From Phyllosticta citriasiana (taxonomy: Eukaryota; Ascomycota; Dothideomycetes; Botryosphaeriales; Phyllostictaceae): a stretch of DNA of 64,000 nucleotides. The stretch spans positions 1,984,001 to 2,048,000 of the forward strand of contig JBBPHT010000003.1 of NCBI GenBank assembly GCA_038021145.1, read 5' to 3'. A program made the position numbers and the translations under genes. Below, one piece after another: positions 21,801 to 33,439 of the stretch (position 1 is its first letter; every line of letters starts with the position of its first letter). A model generated the notes under the pieces. It saw only the letters and a program-made list of their open reading frames with translations, had not been told where the DNA came from and made no database searches.

Positions 21801-23735
21801 GCACAGTCTGTTCATGCTTCTGGTTCTTGTCTTCAATCATGTGGACGTATTTGGAATTTTTGTGTCGTGCGCGTCCTCTCGACTGGACATATTGGATCAT
21901 GGTGAAGTAAAGGTCAAATCGAACCGCAAGGTTGCAGTCTGGGATGTCGAGACCCTCCTCAGCCACCGATGTCGCAAAGAGACAATTCACCTTGCCCTTC
22001 CGAAAGTCAATCATAGTCATGACCTGCTTGCGGAATGAAATGTTCAAATCGGCCGTCCTGGATGTGTTGCCAGTTATAATTCCAGAACGCAAGTAGGGTC
22101 CGCCAATGCGACTGAAGAGTTCGTGGAGGAGGCGAGCAGTCTGTCGACGTTGCACAAAAACGATCGCCCTTGATTCTGTAGGCCGCTCGAACTGGCGCAT
22201 CAGCCAACTGTAAAGCGAGATGACCTTAGAGCTGAGATGGCTCAATTCAGCTATCGGCCGCTCAAATTTGTGGTGATGGACAATCTCAGCAGCTTCCCTC
22301 AATCTCGCGATTTCTGCGTCGAGCCCAGTGACCGTCTTCCTCTTCTTATCTTTGTGAAACGCCTGCTCGCGTTTGCTTTCTAGCTTTCGAGCCTCTTCGT
22401 CTGCAAGAGCAAAAGACCAATAGAGGTCTGCACACCAAGCTCCAAGTTCAGAGCTGGCTCTGCTGGCAGATTCAAGAAGTGGGCGAAAGCCCTCAATGTC
22501 GCCCAGCTTCTCCCTGAGCTTTTCGTGCAAAGGTGTTTCAAATGGCTTGCGCAGAGGTGCATATCTCACAACGAACTCTTCGGGTCTACTGACTGTCTTG
22601 CGAAGGAGGTCGAGGTTAGCGGTCGTAGCAATCTTGGCATGCAACAACTGCTCAAGTTCCCTGCAAATAGTCAGCTTCTGTTCAGGAGCATGGAATGTGT
22701 GAAACCAACATGGCAGCCTGTCCAACATCTTCGACCTTGGCGTCAACAGGGGAAGCCGTCATGCCGAATATCTTTGGGCGACGAGACTTTTCTTCCATGG
22801 AAATGTAGTGGTCCTTGATGATCCTATGGATGGGATGTTAGCTTTCATCGACTTGCGATTGTGACCTGACTCACTTGGCATAGTCATGGCCCTTTTTGGC
22901 GTGATGAGCCTCGTCGAAAATCAACAGGTTGATTTGATCAATCTTGATGAAAGAGTGCATCAGGCACTGGTTGAGGACAGCAGCCGTGCAGACAATGACC
23001 ATGTTTTCTGCAAAGTGCTTCTCCCATGTCTGCTTAGACCACAACTCACAATGCATCGCCCCACAGAAGCGATCCACCTTGTAGTCCAGATTGGTCTCGA
23101 GGACGGCAAATTGCTGAAATACCAGCGTGACCGAGTCAACCTTGGGACGGGTTAGCAGCGAACCCAACTCTGGGTGGGAGACTTGCCAAAAAGAAGGAAA
23201 TTCTTGGAGGCTTTCCAGCCGCACGATCTTCAACTTCTTTCTCCAGCACGTGCTTCAAGAGAAGGACAGCTATCAAGGTCTTGCCTGAGCCGGTGTCGAG
23301 GACAGCAATGACATTGTCTTCCTTGGCCCTCTCAAATAACTCCATCTGGTACTCTCTGGGACTTGAAATGACACTGGTTTCTTGTTTGGCAAGCATGTTG
23401 CGAACAGAGAGAGCCTCATCATTGGTCGATTGCAAAGCTTCCTTGACCTCGTTCTGAGTGACTAGTTCTGCCTTTCGTGTGACCCACGAGCTGAAAGCAG
23501 CATTCTGGGCCTTGCGCTTTTCCACCGAGTCTTTTGCTTGTGTGGATATGGGAAGGTCATCCTCGCTGTCTGAGTCAAAGTCGTTTGCTTCATTCTGGGC
23601 GGCAGTGGCATTTGCATCGTTCATGATTGAGGTGGGATCAGCAGGGTTGGGAGTTTCGGCATTGTCGACATTGACCGAGCTTCCATTGGAGCCAACGGCT
23701 TCTTCTGTCGGATCCTCATGACGCGCTTGCTCCAT
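18820..23735 (-). CDS. dcl1: Dicer-like protein 1 (RNA silencing endoribonuclease)
   Basis: Cuts double-stranded RNA into small RNAs for quelling-type silencing and defence against viruses and transposons. Four exons give 1589 residues. Introns are 23141-23186 (a GC-AG intron, GCAAGT donor), 22824-22874 and 22661-22709 (weak GTTGGT donor). The start at 23735 gives MEQARHED. The N-terminus is acidic. The helicase domain has motif I DTGSGKT (147-153), DEAH (259-262), MTASP, and a C-terminal lobe with the QSRGRARHKNS motif. A Dicer dimerisation domain (DUF283) follows. RNase IIIa has NYERLEFMGD and RNase IIIb has YQRLEFLGDSLLD, each with the later acidic residue (EALIGAAY, EAYIGAMFVD). A C-terminal dsRNA-binding domain (ASQAALELL) and a Cys pair CQC follow. 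Length and terminal dsRBD favour DCL1 over DCL2. All catalytic residues are intact. Confidence 0.94.
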
Positions 23736-24286
23736 GTTCAATTCAAGATGGCTTCTCAGATCATAGGCTCTGTCGTGCAGAGGGCAACGTAGCCTGCCTG
23801 GAAGCTAATGGTCTCTCTGTCGCCTCACAGCCCGGCGAATTGCTGATCAAGCCAGGAGCGTAGAATTGGTGTTTCAAGCTGTGAAGGAGAGAGAAGAGGC
23901 AAGCTGCAGGAGGGTAAGTAGAGACTGTACTCATGCTTGCCTTTTGTTTGCAGTCATTGACGCACGGGCCAGTCTGTAACACTACCAGGTGCCAGAGGCA
24001 CAGCTGGAGGGCTTGTGATTGATTCAGCGCAATCCATGTGCCATTTTGCTGCCGAAAGCCTTCATACACGCGTCGCTTGAGGTGTTGACCTCACCCTTGA
24101 TGAATACTTTGTCCCAGTGGCGCGTTGACGTGCCGTGGCTAGCCTCGTGGTCCGTGCGCAACCACCTCAACGCCTTCCCATCACCACGACACGTGACAGG
24201 TAGTTTCTACATGAGATGTTCTCTTCCTTTCTCTGCCCTTTGCCCCCGTCACCACCAATTGCAACCATCAGATATCATTCAAAATC
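23736..24286. promoter_or_regulatory. Divergent promoter Dicer / TAP42 with CACGTG box
   Basis: 551 bp between opposite starts. A palindromic E-box, CACGTG, lies at 24190-24195, about 90 bp before the TAP42 start. It is a known bHLH binding type; whether it is used here is unknown. Confidence 0.5.
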
Positions 24287-25527
24287 ATGACTACAACCAC
24301 AGATCAAGAGCCAAAAAGCCTGCGCGCTTTGTTCGAAGATGCAGAGACTAAGCGCAAGGCCCTCGAGTCGTCCCACGAATACAGCGGCGATGAGTACCAG
24401 GACAACCTCTCTTCAGCCATCGCCACGTACAACAAGTGCTCCAAAGTCGCCGACCAAGTGTCGCTCTTCAGTCCTAATGAGTCCCTGGAAGATGTGTCCT
24501 CGGGAGACTTGCAGTAGGTCCCCTCTTGCCAACCTCGTCAAGCCGCTTGACGTCATGTTCTGACAACCTATACAGGTACTTTCTCATCGACTTTTACATC
24601 GCCGAGCTTGTGCAAAAGATAAGAGGAACCAACCCACAATTTCGCAAGTCGAATCTGCAAAAAGCCCGTCACTACTATGGCAAATTCCTCAAGCTCCTCG
24701 ACTCCTACGACTTGCTGTCAAAGCCGGATGCCAAGCTTTTTGAAAGGTACACCGAGGCGCCGGATTCTTTCTCGACAGCATCAACGACTGATGCTGCCGC
24801 GCGACGCGAAACCAAGATAGCGCGGTTTCGCGCGGAGAAGGAGATGAAGACCAAACTCGAGGTATGTACATCTGAACCTGGACGGAGTCTTGGTGCTCTT
24901 TCATCTTTTCTTGTAGCACGTGTGGTAACTTATGGCAAATAGCACCTACGGGAAAATCCAAGTGCGCTTCAAAGTGATGAAGCTGCGCTGCGGAATTTGC
25001 ATCTCACCAACATCGCTTTCAACGTTCACACAGCCTTCTCAGCCCTCGAGTCAATCGCGCAGGAAATGCAAATCCTCGCGATGGCACCTCCTGAACAGCC
25101 ATCCGGCGCCTCAATCGACGCCATCGCAGCAGAGCAAGACGCCCGACAGCGGCTGCGCGGGAGCGCCAATTACTCAGAACGGCTGGACCCACCTCTCTCG
25201 TCGCTGACAGCCAGGAATGGCCCGCTGCTGAGCTCCGACGGGAAGCCCATGAGACCTTTCACTCTGCTGGACAACCGGCAGCAGGTGCAGGCGGGCGTCT
25301 TCCGGCCCGACCACAGCCTGCCCACCATGACGATTGACGAGTATCTCGACGAGGAGCGCCGGCGCGGTGGCATCATCGAGGGCGGCGGCGAGCAATCGGG
25401 CATTCGTCCCGAGCCGGATGAGGATGATCTCGACAAGGCGGATGAGGAGACGATGAAGGCGCGGGCTTGGGATGAGTTTACTGAGGATAATCCTAAGGGT
25501 GCCGGGAACACGATGAATAGAGGTTGA
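24287..25527 (+). CDS. TAP42: TAP42-like regulator of PP2A-type phosphatases
   Basis: TAP42/alpha4 proteins bind the catalytic subunits of PP2A, PP4 and PP6 and act downstream of TORC1. Three exons give 365 residues; introns are 24514-24575 and 24862-24942. The helical N-terminal domain contains SLRALFEDAE, the segment YFLIDFYIAELVQK and ARHYYGKFLKLLDSYDLL. The basic helix RRETKIARFRAEKEMK, which contacts the phosphatase, is intact. The C-terminus carries the family's PFTLLDNRQQVQAGVFRPDH and MTIDEYLDEERRRGGI blocks, then a Gly/Glu-rich acidic tail ending in NPKGAGNTMNRG. These are hallmark TAP42 features. TSC1, which acts upstream of TOR, is the next gene. Confidence 0.94.
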
Positions 25528-26039
25528 TGGCTCTGTTGTGGGTCTGGAGCAATTGTTATGAATGCGAGAACAAATCTACACATAACTCTTGTGCTCTGGA
25601 GCATATGCTCTTGTGGCCGTGGGAACGATTCAAAACTCGTTGGCAGCATTCGAAAGGCACTCACGCTGAAGACAAACAGCAAAGCATACCCGTCATTCAC
25701 CTGTAATGGATTAAAAAAAAAAATTGAAAAAAGACTCGTCTCACAGATCCCCCTCAATACCGAGGGAAAGACGCGCAAGTGGCAGCTCCATCCACCCACA
25801 CATAAGGTAGACCTATCTATCAAACACAGCAAGCACCGTCCCTCTCCCTTCCTTACTCCCGTCAAACGCAGCACCCAGCCAGCCGAACCGAAAGACCATC
25901 TCAGAAGTTCTTGGACCAACTACCACTGCCCAGGTACATGAATCAAACAGGCGGACAAACACCCCAATGCGCAATCGCAACCCCAACACGGTCGAGACTT
26001 GACCTGCCGCATCGACGCCAAGGCCCGCGCGCGCGCGCG

Positions 26040-26201
26040 TCCGTCCGTCCGTCCGTCAATTTGTTCGCCGAGCTTCTGGCTGGCCCCCAGATACTAAATA
26101 AGTAGATACAGTGGGGTATAGTGACCGCTGGAAAATTCCGATACTGAACAAGACGAGACGATTGAATGATTGACTGAGTGATTGACGGACGGACGGACGG
26201 A
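26040..26201. repeat. 21-bp perfect inverted repeat of TCCG units
   Basis: The left arm 26040-26060 (four TCCG units plus TCAAT) is the exact reverse complement of the right arm 26181-26201, with 120 bp between. An alternating CG run precedes the left arm. Confidence 0.8.
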
Positions 26202-28305
26202 GATGCCTCCTGCGCTCTGGTCCGCGTGGTGGTTTGTCGGTTTGTCGGGTCGTTTGTACTGTACAGTACAGTACAGTGCCCGTGCATGGGCAGGGTTGGG
26301 CCCTCGTCCCCACGCTAACATCTAGGCGTGATCGAGGTTGTCAGGTACCCTGTGCTTAAGTGTCTGCCTTGTGTAGAGGGCGGACGGATGGGGGGCGGGC
26401 GTGCCGCTACCGCTACCGCTACCGCTGCCGTTGGTGCTGGCTGGCTGGGTGTCTTGGGCAGCGGTCCGCTCCATCACTCCCGCTCATACTACATACGCGC
26501 GCAGTGTTTTCTTTTTCTCCTTTTCTTCTGCCGTGGGGGAGGGTGTGCTTTGGCTGTCAGTTGTCACTGTCGGGGGACCGACCGACCCACTCACCACGTT
26601 GATCGACGAATGAGGGCCGGGGATGTCGGTGGGGTTGAGTCTGATGTGATGACATGGCGATCATGTCGGGCAGTCTTTATCCTTGCAGGGTGTTGATCTG
26701 ATGCGTGGATGGGTGGTGGAGTGGGTTGCGCTGTTTGTTGCCTGGCACTCATCTGCTGGGTAATTACCTACCAGTTTGGTCTCCGACTTATCGCGAACGA
26801 GTTGCGATTGCTGGTCATGGTGGCGTGGGGGGTCGGAGTCGCCGGTTGCTTCACAGAACAGGTAGCTACCTATCGAAGCGACGGTTGGGGCCGTCGATGG
26901 CTGGTAGAGGTCTCGGGGGACGTATGGGGCGTTTTCGCTGCGGGTGGGTTTGTATCAAGCTGAGCCCACTCAGAGACGGAATCAAACGAGACGACTTGTG
27001 AGTGGATGGATGGGTGGGATTGGCAGCTTGTGGACACCACGGTAGACACGGCGCCTGCATGAGATGCCTGCCCCATGGCATTTTCTCCGGTCAGATCCTA
27101 GTCTCCTCTTTGACTGTAGAGATGGATGTTGTTGTTGATGCGAGAAACGCGCGACGACGAGGCGATGGACGGACGAACGACAGACATTTTCACTCGACGC
27201 ATGCTGCGTGGTACGGCCACAGCCTGACGCATGTACATGCTATTTGCAGTGACAGCCTGTCTGCCTGGCCGTGGTCTGCTCTGTGTGCTGTGCGTCGACC
27301 AAGGTCCTCGCTCCCCAGCTGGCCAGGCAAGGCAGATCATGGACGCTGTGCACAGTTCGCCGTGAGCAGTGAGACGAGCAGGCGGGCGCCGCTGCCCGAA
27401 AAGCTTAGCTCCTGTTTGGAGAAATTCTGCATGTTCCAGCGTATTGCAAGACATGACGGGAGGCGCCCGCCGCCGCCATGTCTCTTTGGATTTGAATGCG
27501 TGGGATTGACAGATGTTCTCACATGCCGCCAGTCGATGATGGCTCCGCCGAACGTGAACCGTACGAGGACCATTGCTGCCGCTTTGCAAGGTGCAAATAT
27601 TGCCTCTGCAGATGCTGCTTGCTGGCCCTGTGTTCGTCTGCACTGGGAACGCCGTTTTCGTGCCACGTCCTGATGCACGACTTCATAGGTAGCCGGGATG
27701 TGGAAAATCGACAAGCTGCCGAGGCGACGCTCCTTGCATGGGCCTGGCTGGGAGAATTTCCGCAAACTCGGATCGTTTGGATTCAACCGATAGCATTGCC
27801 CGATTGCCTGGCTGTTTGGAGGAAATCGGTTGCAAGTCGCCATGGCTTGGGCTGGGGGCGTGGATAAGACGCCGCAGCATTGACCCTCTCTCTGGATGGC
27901 ATCCCGAGTCAACTCGCAGTTGAGAAAAAAGTCGGTGAATCCATAGGTTGCAGGAGCATACAGCGGGGGATCATCATCGACTCAATCGCGAGTCTGGTCC
28001 GGGATCGATACGACAGGATTCAGTCATGGTGAAGATTTGACGAGAGTCATGGCGGCCGGATGAGGGCGTTTTTGAGGAAGGTCAGGAAGAGGCTTGACGA
28101 GCGGTTGTTTCCTCGCAAATGGACAGCTGCAGGTGGCGCGCAGCAGCGGTGCAACGGGCCAGGGGCAAAGCACCTCAGAGCACTCCAGTCTGTCGCAACA
28201 GGTGACGTTATGGTGGCCCTTTGGCGTCGCCAGGAAGACCCTAGGAGGCGGCGGGCAGCGAGTGATGAGGTGGGACAGCGGGCAGCAGACTTGTCGTGGT
28301 TGTAG

Positions 28306-28307
<2 letters not shown>

Positions 28308-28359
<52 letters not shown>
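28308..28359. repeat. AC microsatellite (26 units)
   Basis: A continuous 52-bp AC run. Confidence 0.95.
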
Positions 28360-28362
<3 letters not shown>

Positions 28363-28737
28363 ACACCTAGCTATCTCATCTGGAGTTGAGCGAGCGAGCG
28401 AGCGAGTGGAGCCCACACTGCCCTTGTGCTTCTCTCCCACGCGTCGAGCACAATCAATTTATGCAACAATAAAAGCCCAGCCCAGCGCATTTCCCAGCTG
28501 GTTCTCTGTAAAAGCCGCGGCGGGCACCCCGCCGGACTAGAGACCCTGTTGGCCACTGACCTGCCTCTCCACCTCTTCTCCGCCTTCACAACCCAAGTGC
28601 TGTGACTCCACCCTGCGCCTCTACTGTCACCTCCCGCCGACCATGAGAACCTTCGACCCTGCACCACCCCATATTTTCACTCTGTAGCAACCCGCGACCA
28701 ACTTCGTGCCCACCTGCAAGCTCCACAACCTCACCCA

Positions 28738-31700
28738 ATGGCCTCCGGGTAGGTCCTATGACCGAGTGCCACCAAGTCAGCGCGCAACTAACATTGGAAT
28801 GTACCTAGGGCCGTCAAGGAAGCCGCCAAGGCCATCGACGCGGCTTTCGCCGGCCCGGAAGTTGTCTATCTGCTGCCCGGAAAGCTTCAACGCACCCTCG
28901 AGAAGCTCCTCGAGAACGTACACGAACTGGAAGACGCCGATTCTCAACGCCTCCACGAAGACCTTCTTGCTACCTACCAAAACCACGTCCACGACGAACC
29001 CGCCAAGCGCGCACCCTTTCTCCATGCCCTACGACTTTTGCGACCCGCGATCAAAGGAGGATCCAAGCTTTCGGAGTGGTGGGACGTCTTGATAGGTTCC
29101 GTGGTCGATGGTGTAGGCTTCAAGAGGGTGGAAATTGAAGATGCCTCGGAGTTCGTACTCGGTGTGTTGGCTTTTGACGCCAATGGCGAGCATTCAGTCT
29201 GGCAGGCAGCTGCAGCAGCCTCGTATTTGCAAAAGCTGCTGAATCGATATCTGCACCACACCCGCTTGCCAACCGCCGAAGAAGATGTGATTACCACCCA
29301 GGACGAGTACATGGCTAGCCAGATTGAGGCTATACTCGTGTCGTATGGACGCAAGAGACCAAAGGCAAGATTTCCATTCCACCAGCCCCAGCTCTCTCTA
29401 ACAACCCATTAGGAACTTCTTCTTGCCCTGAACGACCTCTTCATTCAGGCAAGGCATCGGGCGCAAGCCCTCAGCCTGCTCAGCGCCTTCGTCCGCAGAC
29501 AACCACCTCGCCTCTACCTCGTTCTCGAAACTCCCCTCATCGACAGCCTCAAGAAATGTTTAATGATTGACAAGTCGGGAACGGTCGTCGAACTGGCCCT
29601 GACTGTCCTCATCATGTTCCTTCCACACATTACGTCGGCACTATTCGCCTGTCTACCGAAGCTGTTCCTCATCTACACGCGCGTTTTGTGCTGGGACCAA
29701 GTCATTGCACCCGCCCCCGAATACCCAGCGAACCTAGATTGTGAGGCAGTGGGCGGTGATGCGACAGACGAGGATGATGATGAGAGCCACGATCCGACCT
29801 GGGACAAGCTGGACGTGACGTATGGCAATCCCAACGACAACCCCGAGACGGCAGCACCCGGTGCCCTTTACTTTTTCACTTTTCTTTATGGACTCTTCCC
29901 CCTGAATTTCATGAGCTACGTGCGCGCGCCACGTAAATGGCTGAAAAGCATCAACTACCTCGAGGCCGACGACCTCATCCTGGACAAGGATGCTCTGAGG
30001 AAACGCACCGAGGCATTCCGACAAGTGCATCTTCTCCACCCTCATTTCTTCACATCCACGCCAGAGGAAGAGTTGAGTGAGACTCGGTTTCTCAAAAGCG
30101 AGCCAGCAGATGTTGTCATAGACTGCATGGGTTTATGCATGGCAGTATCCTCTTCCCTCGAGGACCCGGGTCCACCACCAACAACAAAACTTCCAGAAGT
30201 ACCGCAAACTTTGGTCCCGACTGACAGCATCCCTGGTCTGCCCGTGGACGACGACGTTACCCTCGCCAATAGCGCAAGCTCGCCAACTGGGACCAGGTCC
30301 AACGGCACTTGGCGAAACACCCAATCCACCGCTTTTACGAATGACTCTTGCGGAACGCATCACGCGCCCCATCTCCCTGACAGTTCCTCTTATCCCGACT
30401 CTGTTCAAGGGGCCGGCAAGCCTGTAGATAGCCCGACTCTTCCAGCTGTAGAGGGGCGCAGTATTGCGGAAGAGGCAGTACAGTCCGATGAGGGTGCGCA
30501 TGATCCCGATGCACAAAACGCACCTAAATCTGCGCGTCTAGAGTCGTTCGCGCAGGCCCTGTCCACAAATCCGAATTCGGTTTCTCCCGCGCACGATCGC
30601 TTGGCGCAGAACATTGCCACTCTACAGCGTGAGGTTATGCTTTTGCGAAACGACTTGAATTTTGAACGCTACCTGAAGAGCCAGCACCTGTCGCACATTG
30701 GCCATCTACAACAAAAGCACATCAAGGAAGCAACATTCGAAGCCGAAACGCAAAATTTGATCAACACAAATCGCATCCTCAAAGCTAAGCTGCAAAAGGC
30801 AAACGAAGTCAACGCTCAACTCAAGAAGGAGGCCACGACCACAAGAAATCAACACAAGAAGTGGGAAGGAGAAGTCAAAAGTCGAATTACATCGTTTCAA
30901 AAGGATTCGACAACATGGAATTCTAGTGAAGCCTCGCTTCGTGAGAACCTTGAAGCGGCAAAGAAGGACATTGCAACTTTGAAAAAGAAGGTCGCCGAAA
31001 CCGAGGCCAAGGAGCTGAATGCTAGAATTCACCTCGGGCAAAAGGAGGCTGAGATTGAGGAGGTGGACATCTTGCGCAAAGAAGTCGACGATCTACAGCG
31101 GAGGCTTCGCGAGTTTGAATTGAAAGAGCTCAACTTTGAGCAAATGCAGGAGGATAGCGAACTTTTGCGAGGCGAACTGAAGCTTGCCAACGAGAGACTG
31201 AGGAGCCGCGACTATGAACGGGAACGATTGGCCAAGTCGTACGAGCGCAAGTTTGCCGAGTTGGAGGCCCTTTCTGGAGCGTTCTCGAAGAGCGCCAATG
31301 ACGAGGTACCGGAAAGCGTTCAGCAGATGATCGACTCTGCCTTGGCTGCAAGCAACTCCAAGCTTGTCCAGCTGCGCAAGACCCACAATCGCCTGCTTCA
31401 CCGCTTCACAGGGCTAGAGGTACACAGCCAAGCTTTGGAGGCTGAATTGGCTTACCTGCGAGGACGCCAAAACGGAAACGGCCACAGCCATGATGATCCC
31501 CCAAGCCCTTCTGGAAACGACTCAGCGCCTGGACTTTTGAAAATACGTTCAAACAGTCTGGCCGGAGGCCATAGCCTCTCGAGTAGTCGCGGTGGAGGCT
31601 CGAGCTTTGCAACCCGTTTCGGTCATCGTCATTTTAATGAATCTCTTCGTAGCGACGACGAGTTCATGGAGGACGAGCAAAGCGAATTCAACGACCAAGC

Positions 31701-32159
31701 CTCATCCTTCTCTGGACCCAGCTTCAAAACCTACAATGGTAGGCCTGAAAGGAGCGAATCTTTGCCTGCTCGTGGGTTTCACCATGACCCGGACCTCATC
31801 AGCCCGACTACAGTCAAGGAAAGCCCATGGAGCGAGAACCATCAATCAAAATCGTACAGCTTCAATCAAACGGAGCCCCTGGGCCAGTCTGACGAGCGGA
31901 GCACATTGAGCGGTGAGTCCGCGACGGCCAGTGGCAGTGAATTGAACAGAGACAAGTCGAATCCGAGGGTCAATCCGAAATCCGAGACCAGAGTCTACGG
32001 GCGAGGTACGTCTTTTACGCCGCGAAAACCAAAGTTACCCTTCTAACTTGGTACAAAGGTGGCGCTCAGAACATTGGCGTCAAGAAAAAGGACGACAAGC
32101 CCAAATCGGGCGGCGGTGGCTTCAGAGGCTTCAAGGGCCTCATGTCTCATAACTCTTGA
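28738..32159 (+). CDS. TSC1: Hamartin / TSC1 homologue (TOR pathway)
   Basis: TSC1 stabilises TSC2, the GAP for Rheb, and so restrains TORC1. Four exons give 1086 residues. Introns are 28749-28808, 29365-29412 (a GC-AG intron, GCAAGA donor with CTAAC branch) and 32006-32058. The first coding exon has only 11 bases (MASG). The N-terminal half is an alpha-helical hamartin domain (AAAAASYLQKLLNRYLHH; LALNDLFIQARHRAQALSLL; ELALTVLIMFLPHITSALF; CLPKLFLIYTRVLCWD). A Pro/Ser-rich linker follows. A long coiled coil runs over about residues 610-870 (LQREVMLLRNDLNFERYLK onward). A Ser-rich tail ends in GGGGFRGFKGLMSHNS. This matches fungal hamartins. Saccharomyces lacks TSC1, so its presence fits Pezizomycotina. 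Confidence 0.85.
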
Positions 32160-32942
32160 TGTTGGACTCACCGCTTGATTGCCTGCTTGCTCGCTTTCGC
32201 AGGCTGCTCGCCTTGTCCATTTCCGGTTTTCGGAGTATGTTTGCAATGGGCTCATGTCTTCTGTGGGAGGTTTTTTGATCACGGTTTCAAAAGTCACGGT
32301 CGGCTGCTTGCTCGATTGATTAATTTGTCTTACAAACGGTTTTGGGTATGCCTGGGGCAGGCAAGCATTTGGCATCAGAGGAGTTTCTGGTAGCAGCAGA
32401 AGCCAGCTTCTGAATCAACCTGGCTGGCAGGTAGGGTTATGCACTCTTCTCGTTTGTCCTTCGTTTCTTCACCAAGAAAAGCTTCCTCAACAAATTTTTG
32501 GGCATGACACATAGCGCTGCAATTTTCTTGTTTGCTGGCATCTTGCACTTGCACAGCTTTCGAGCACAAAAAAGTCCTGCCGCTGCCCGCCGCTCCGTCT
32601 GCCTCGTCTTCCGCATCCAGTCTGCAAAGCAGCATCACAGAAGCGAATCAGCGGCGTCGCGTCCGCATCTTTTCCATTCTTTGATTTTTACTTTTTCGGC
32701 TCCCGCATTCGCCATCCCTTTTCTTGCATGGTTCGCTTGACAACCTGCGCAATGTCGCGGCACTCTGTGGTGTGGGGCTCGTGCCCAAGACAAGCAAGCA
32801 GAAGAATCACGCTTTCTCTCGACTTTCTTCTTTTTTGGCTCGACGATCCTGGTAGCGAGTGGGGCGCTCGCTCGCTCGCTGCCGCTTGATTGAAGGTTGC
32901 ACAAGCAGCCTGCTCGCTTCCGAGAGTGGGGAGAGTGCAAGC

Positions 32943-33439
32943 CAGGGCGGGCACCAATTCAATACCCGTCAATTGTTGACAACATCGGTTGTCAACGTCA
33001 ACGTCAATCAATTCAATTGACACTTCTGATTCGTCAACGCAACGCAATCTGACTCTTTGGTTGATTAAAATGATGGATGAATTACTAACGGGCAGTTCAG
33101 GCTAAGGTTTTTAGGTTATAGGGCTAACCTAAGGGGCTACCTCCTACTAATACTACCTATTTCTATATTATATACGTTTCTTATAGTCTCTCCTACGAGT
33201 AAGAGTAGTAGGTAAGATTTTTAGAATTGGTATTAAGCTAGGGGAGAAAAGTAGTTTATAGTAATGGCCGTTTTTGGCGCCAAATTCAGTACTACTATCG
33301 GTCAATTTTTTTTCAATTCAATTCAACTCAACACAATCCATCCCCTCTATTGTCAACACAGTACAGACCGGCAGTTGACACCGTCAATTCAACCCAACTT
33401 GGAGGCCCTGTTGATTGAATTGAATTGATGCCCACCCTG
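32943..33439. mobile_element. hAT-type miniature inverted-repeat element (MITE), 497 bp
   Basis: The ends form 21-bp terminal inverted repeats: left CAGGGCGGGCACCAATTCAA, right (reverse complement) CAGGGTGGGCATCAATTCAA. They differ at two C/T transitions. The element is flanked by a perfect 8-bp direct repeat GTGCAAGC (32935-32942 and 33440-33447), the target-site duplication. CAGGG ends plus 8-bp duplications are the signature of hAT superfamily transposons. Many GTCAA/TTGAC motifs lie just inside both ends, as in transposase-binding subterminal regions. It has no coding capacity, so it would need a transposase from elsewhere. The core (about 33100-33275) is rich in TA dinucleotides. Confidence 0.88.

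Larger units (their letters stand above)
25528..28737. other. Long intergenic region, simple repeats, no gene recognised
   Basis: 3.2 kb between TAP42 and TSC1. Open frames overlap on both strands without conserved motifs or splice support. It contains TCCG/CGGA repeats forming an inverted pair at 26.0-26.2 kb, a TACAG run near 26.26 kb, and a 52-bp AC microsatellite. The last 300 bp, with an AATAAAAG TATA-like site near 28.47 kb, is the likely TSC1 promoter. Confidence 0.5.

Noticed and set aside
26328..27673. Several 60-220 codon frames between TAP42 and TSC1
   Set aside because: They overlap on both strands, are rich in simple repeats and lack conserved motifs.
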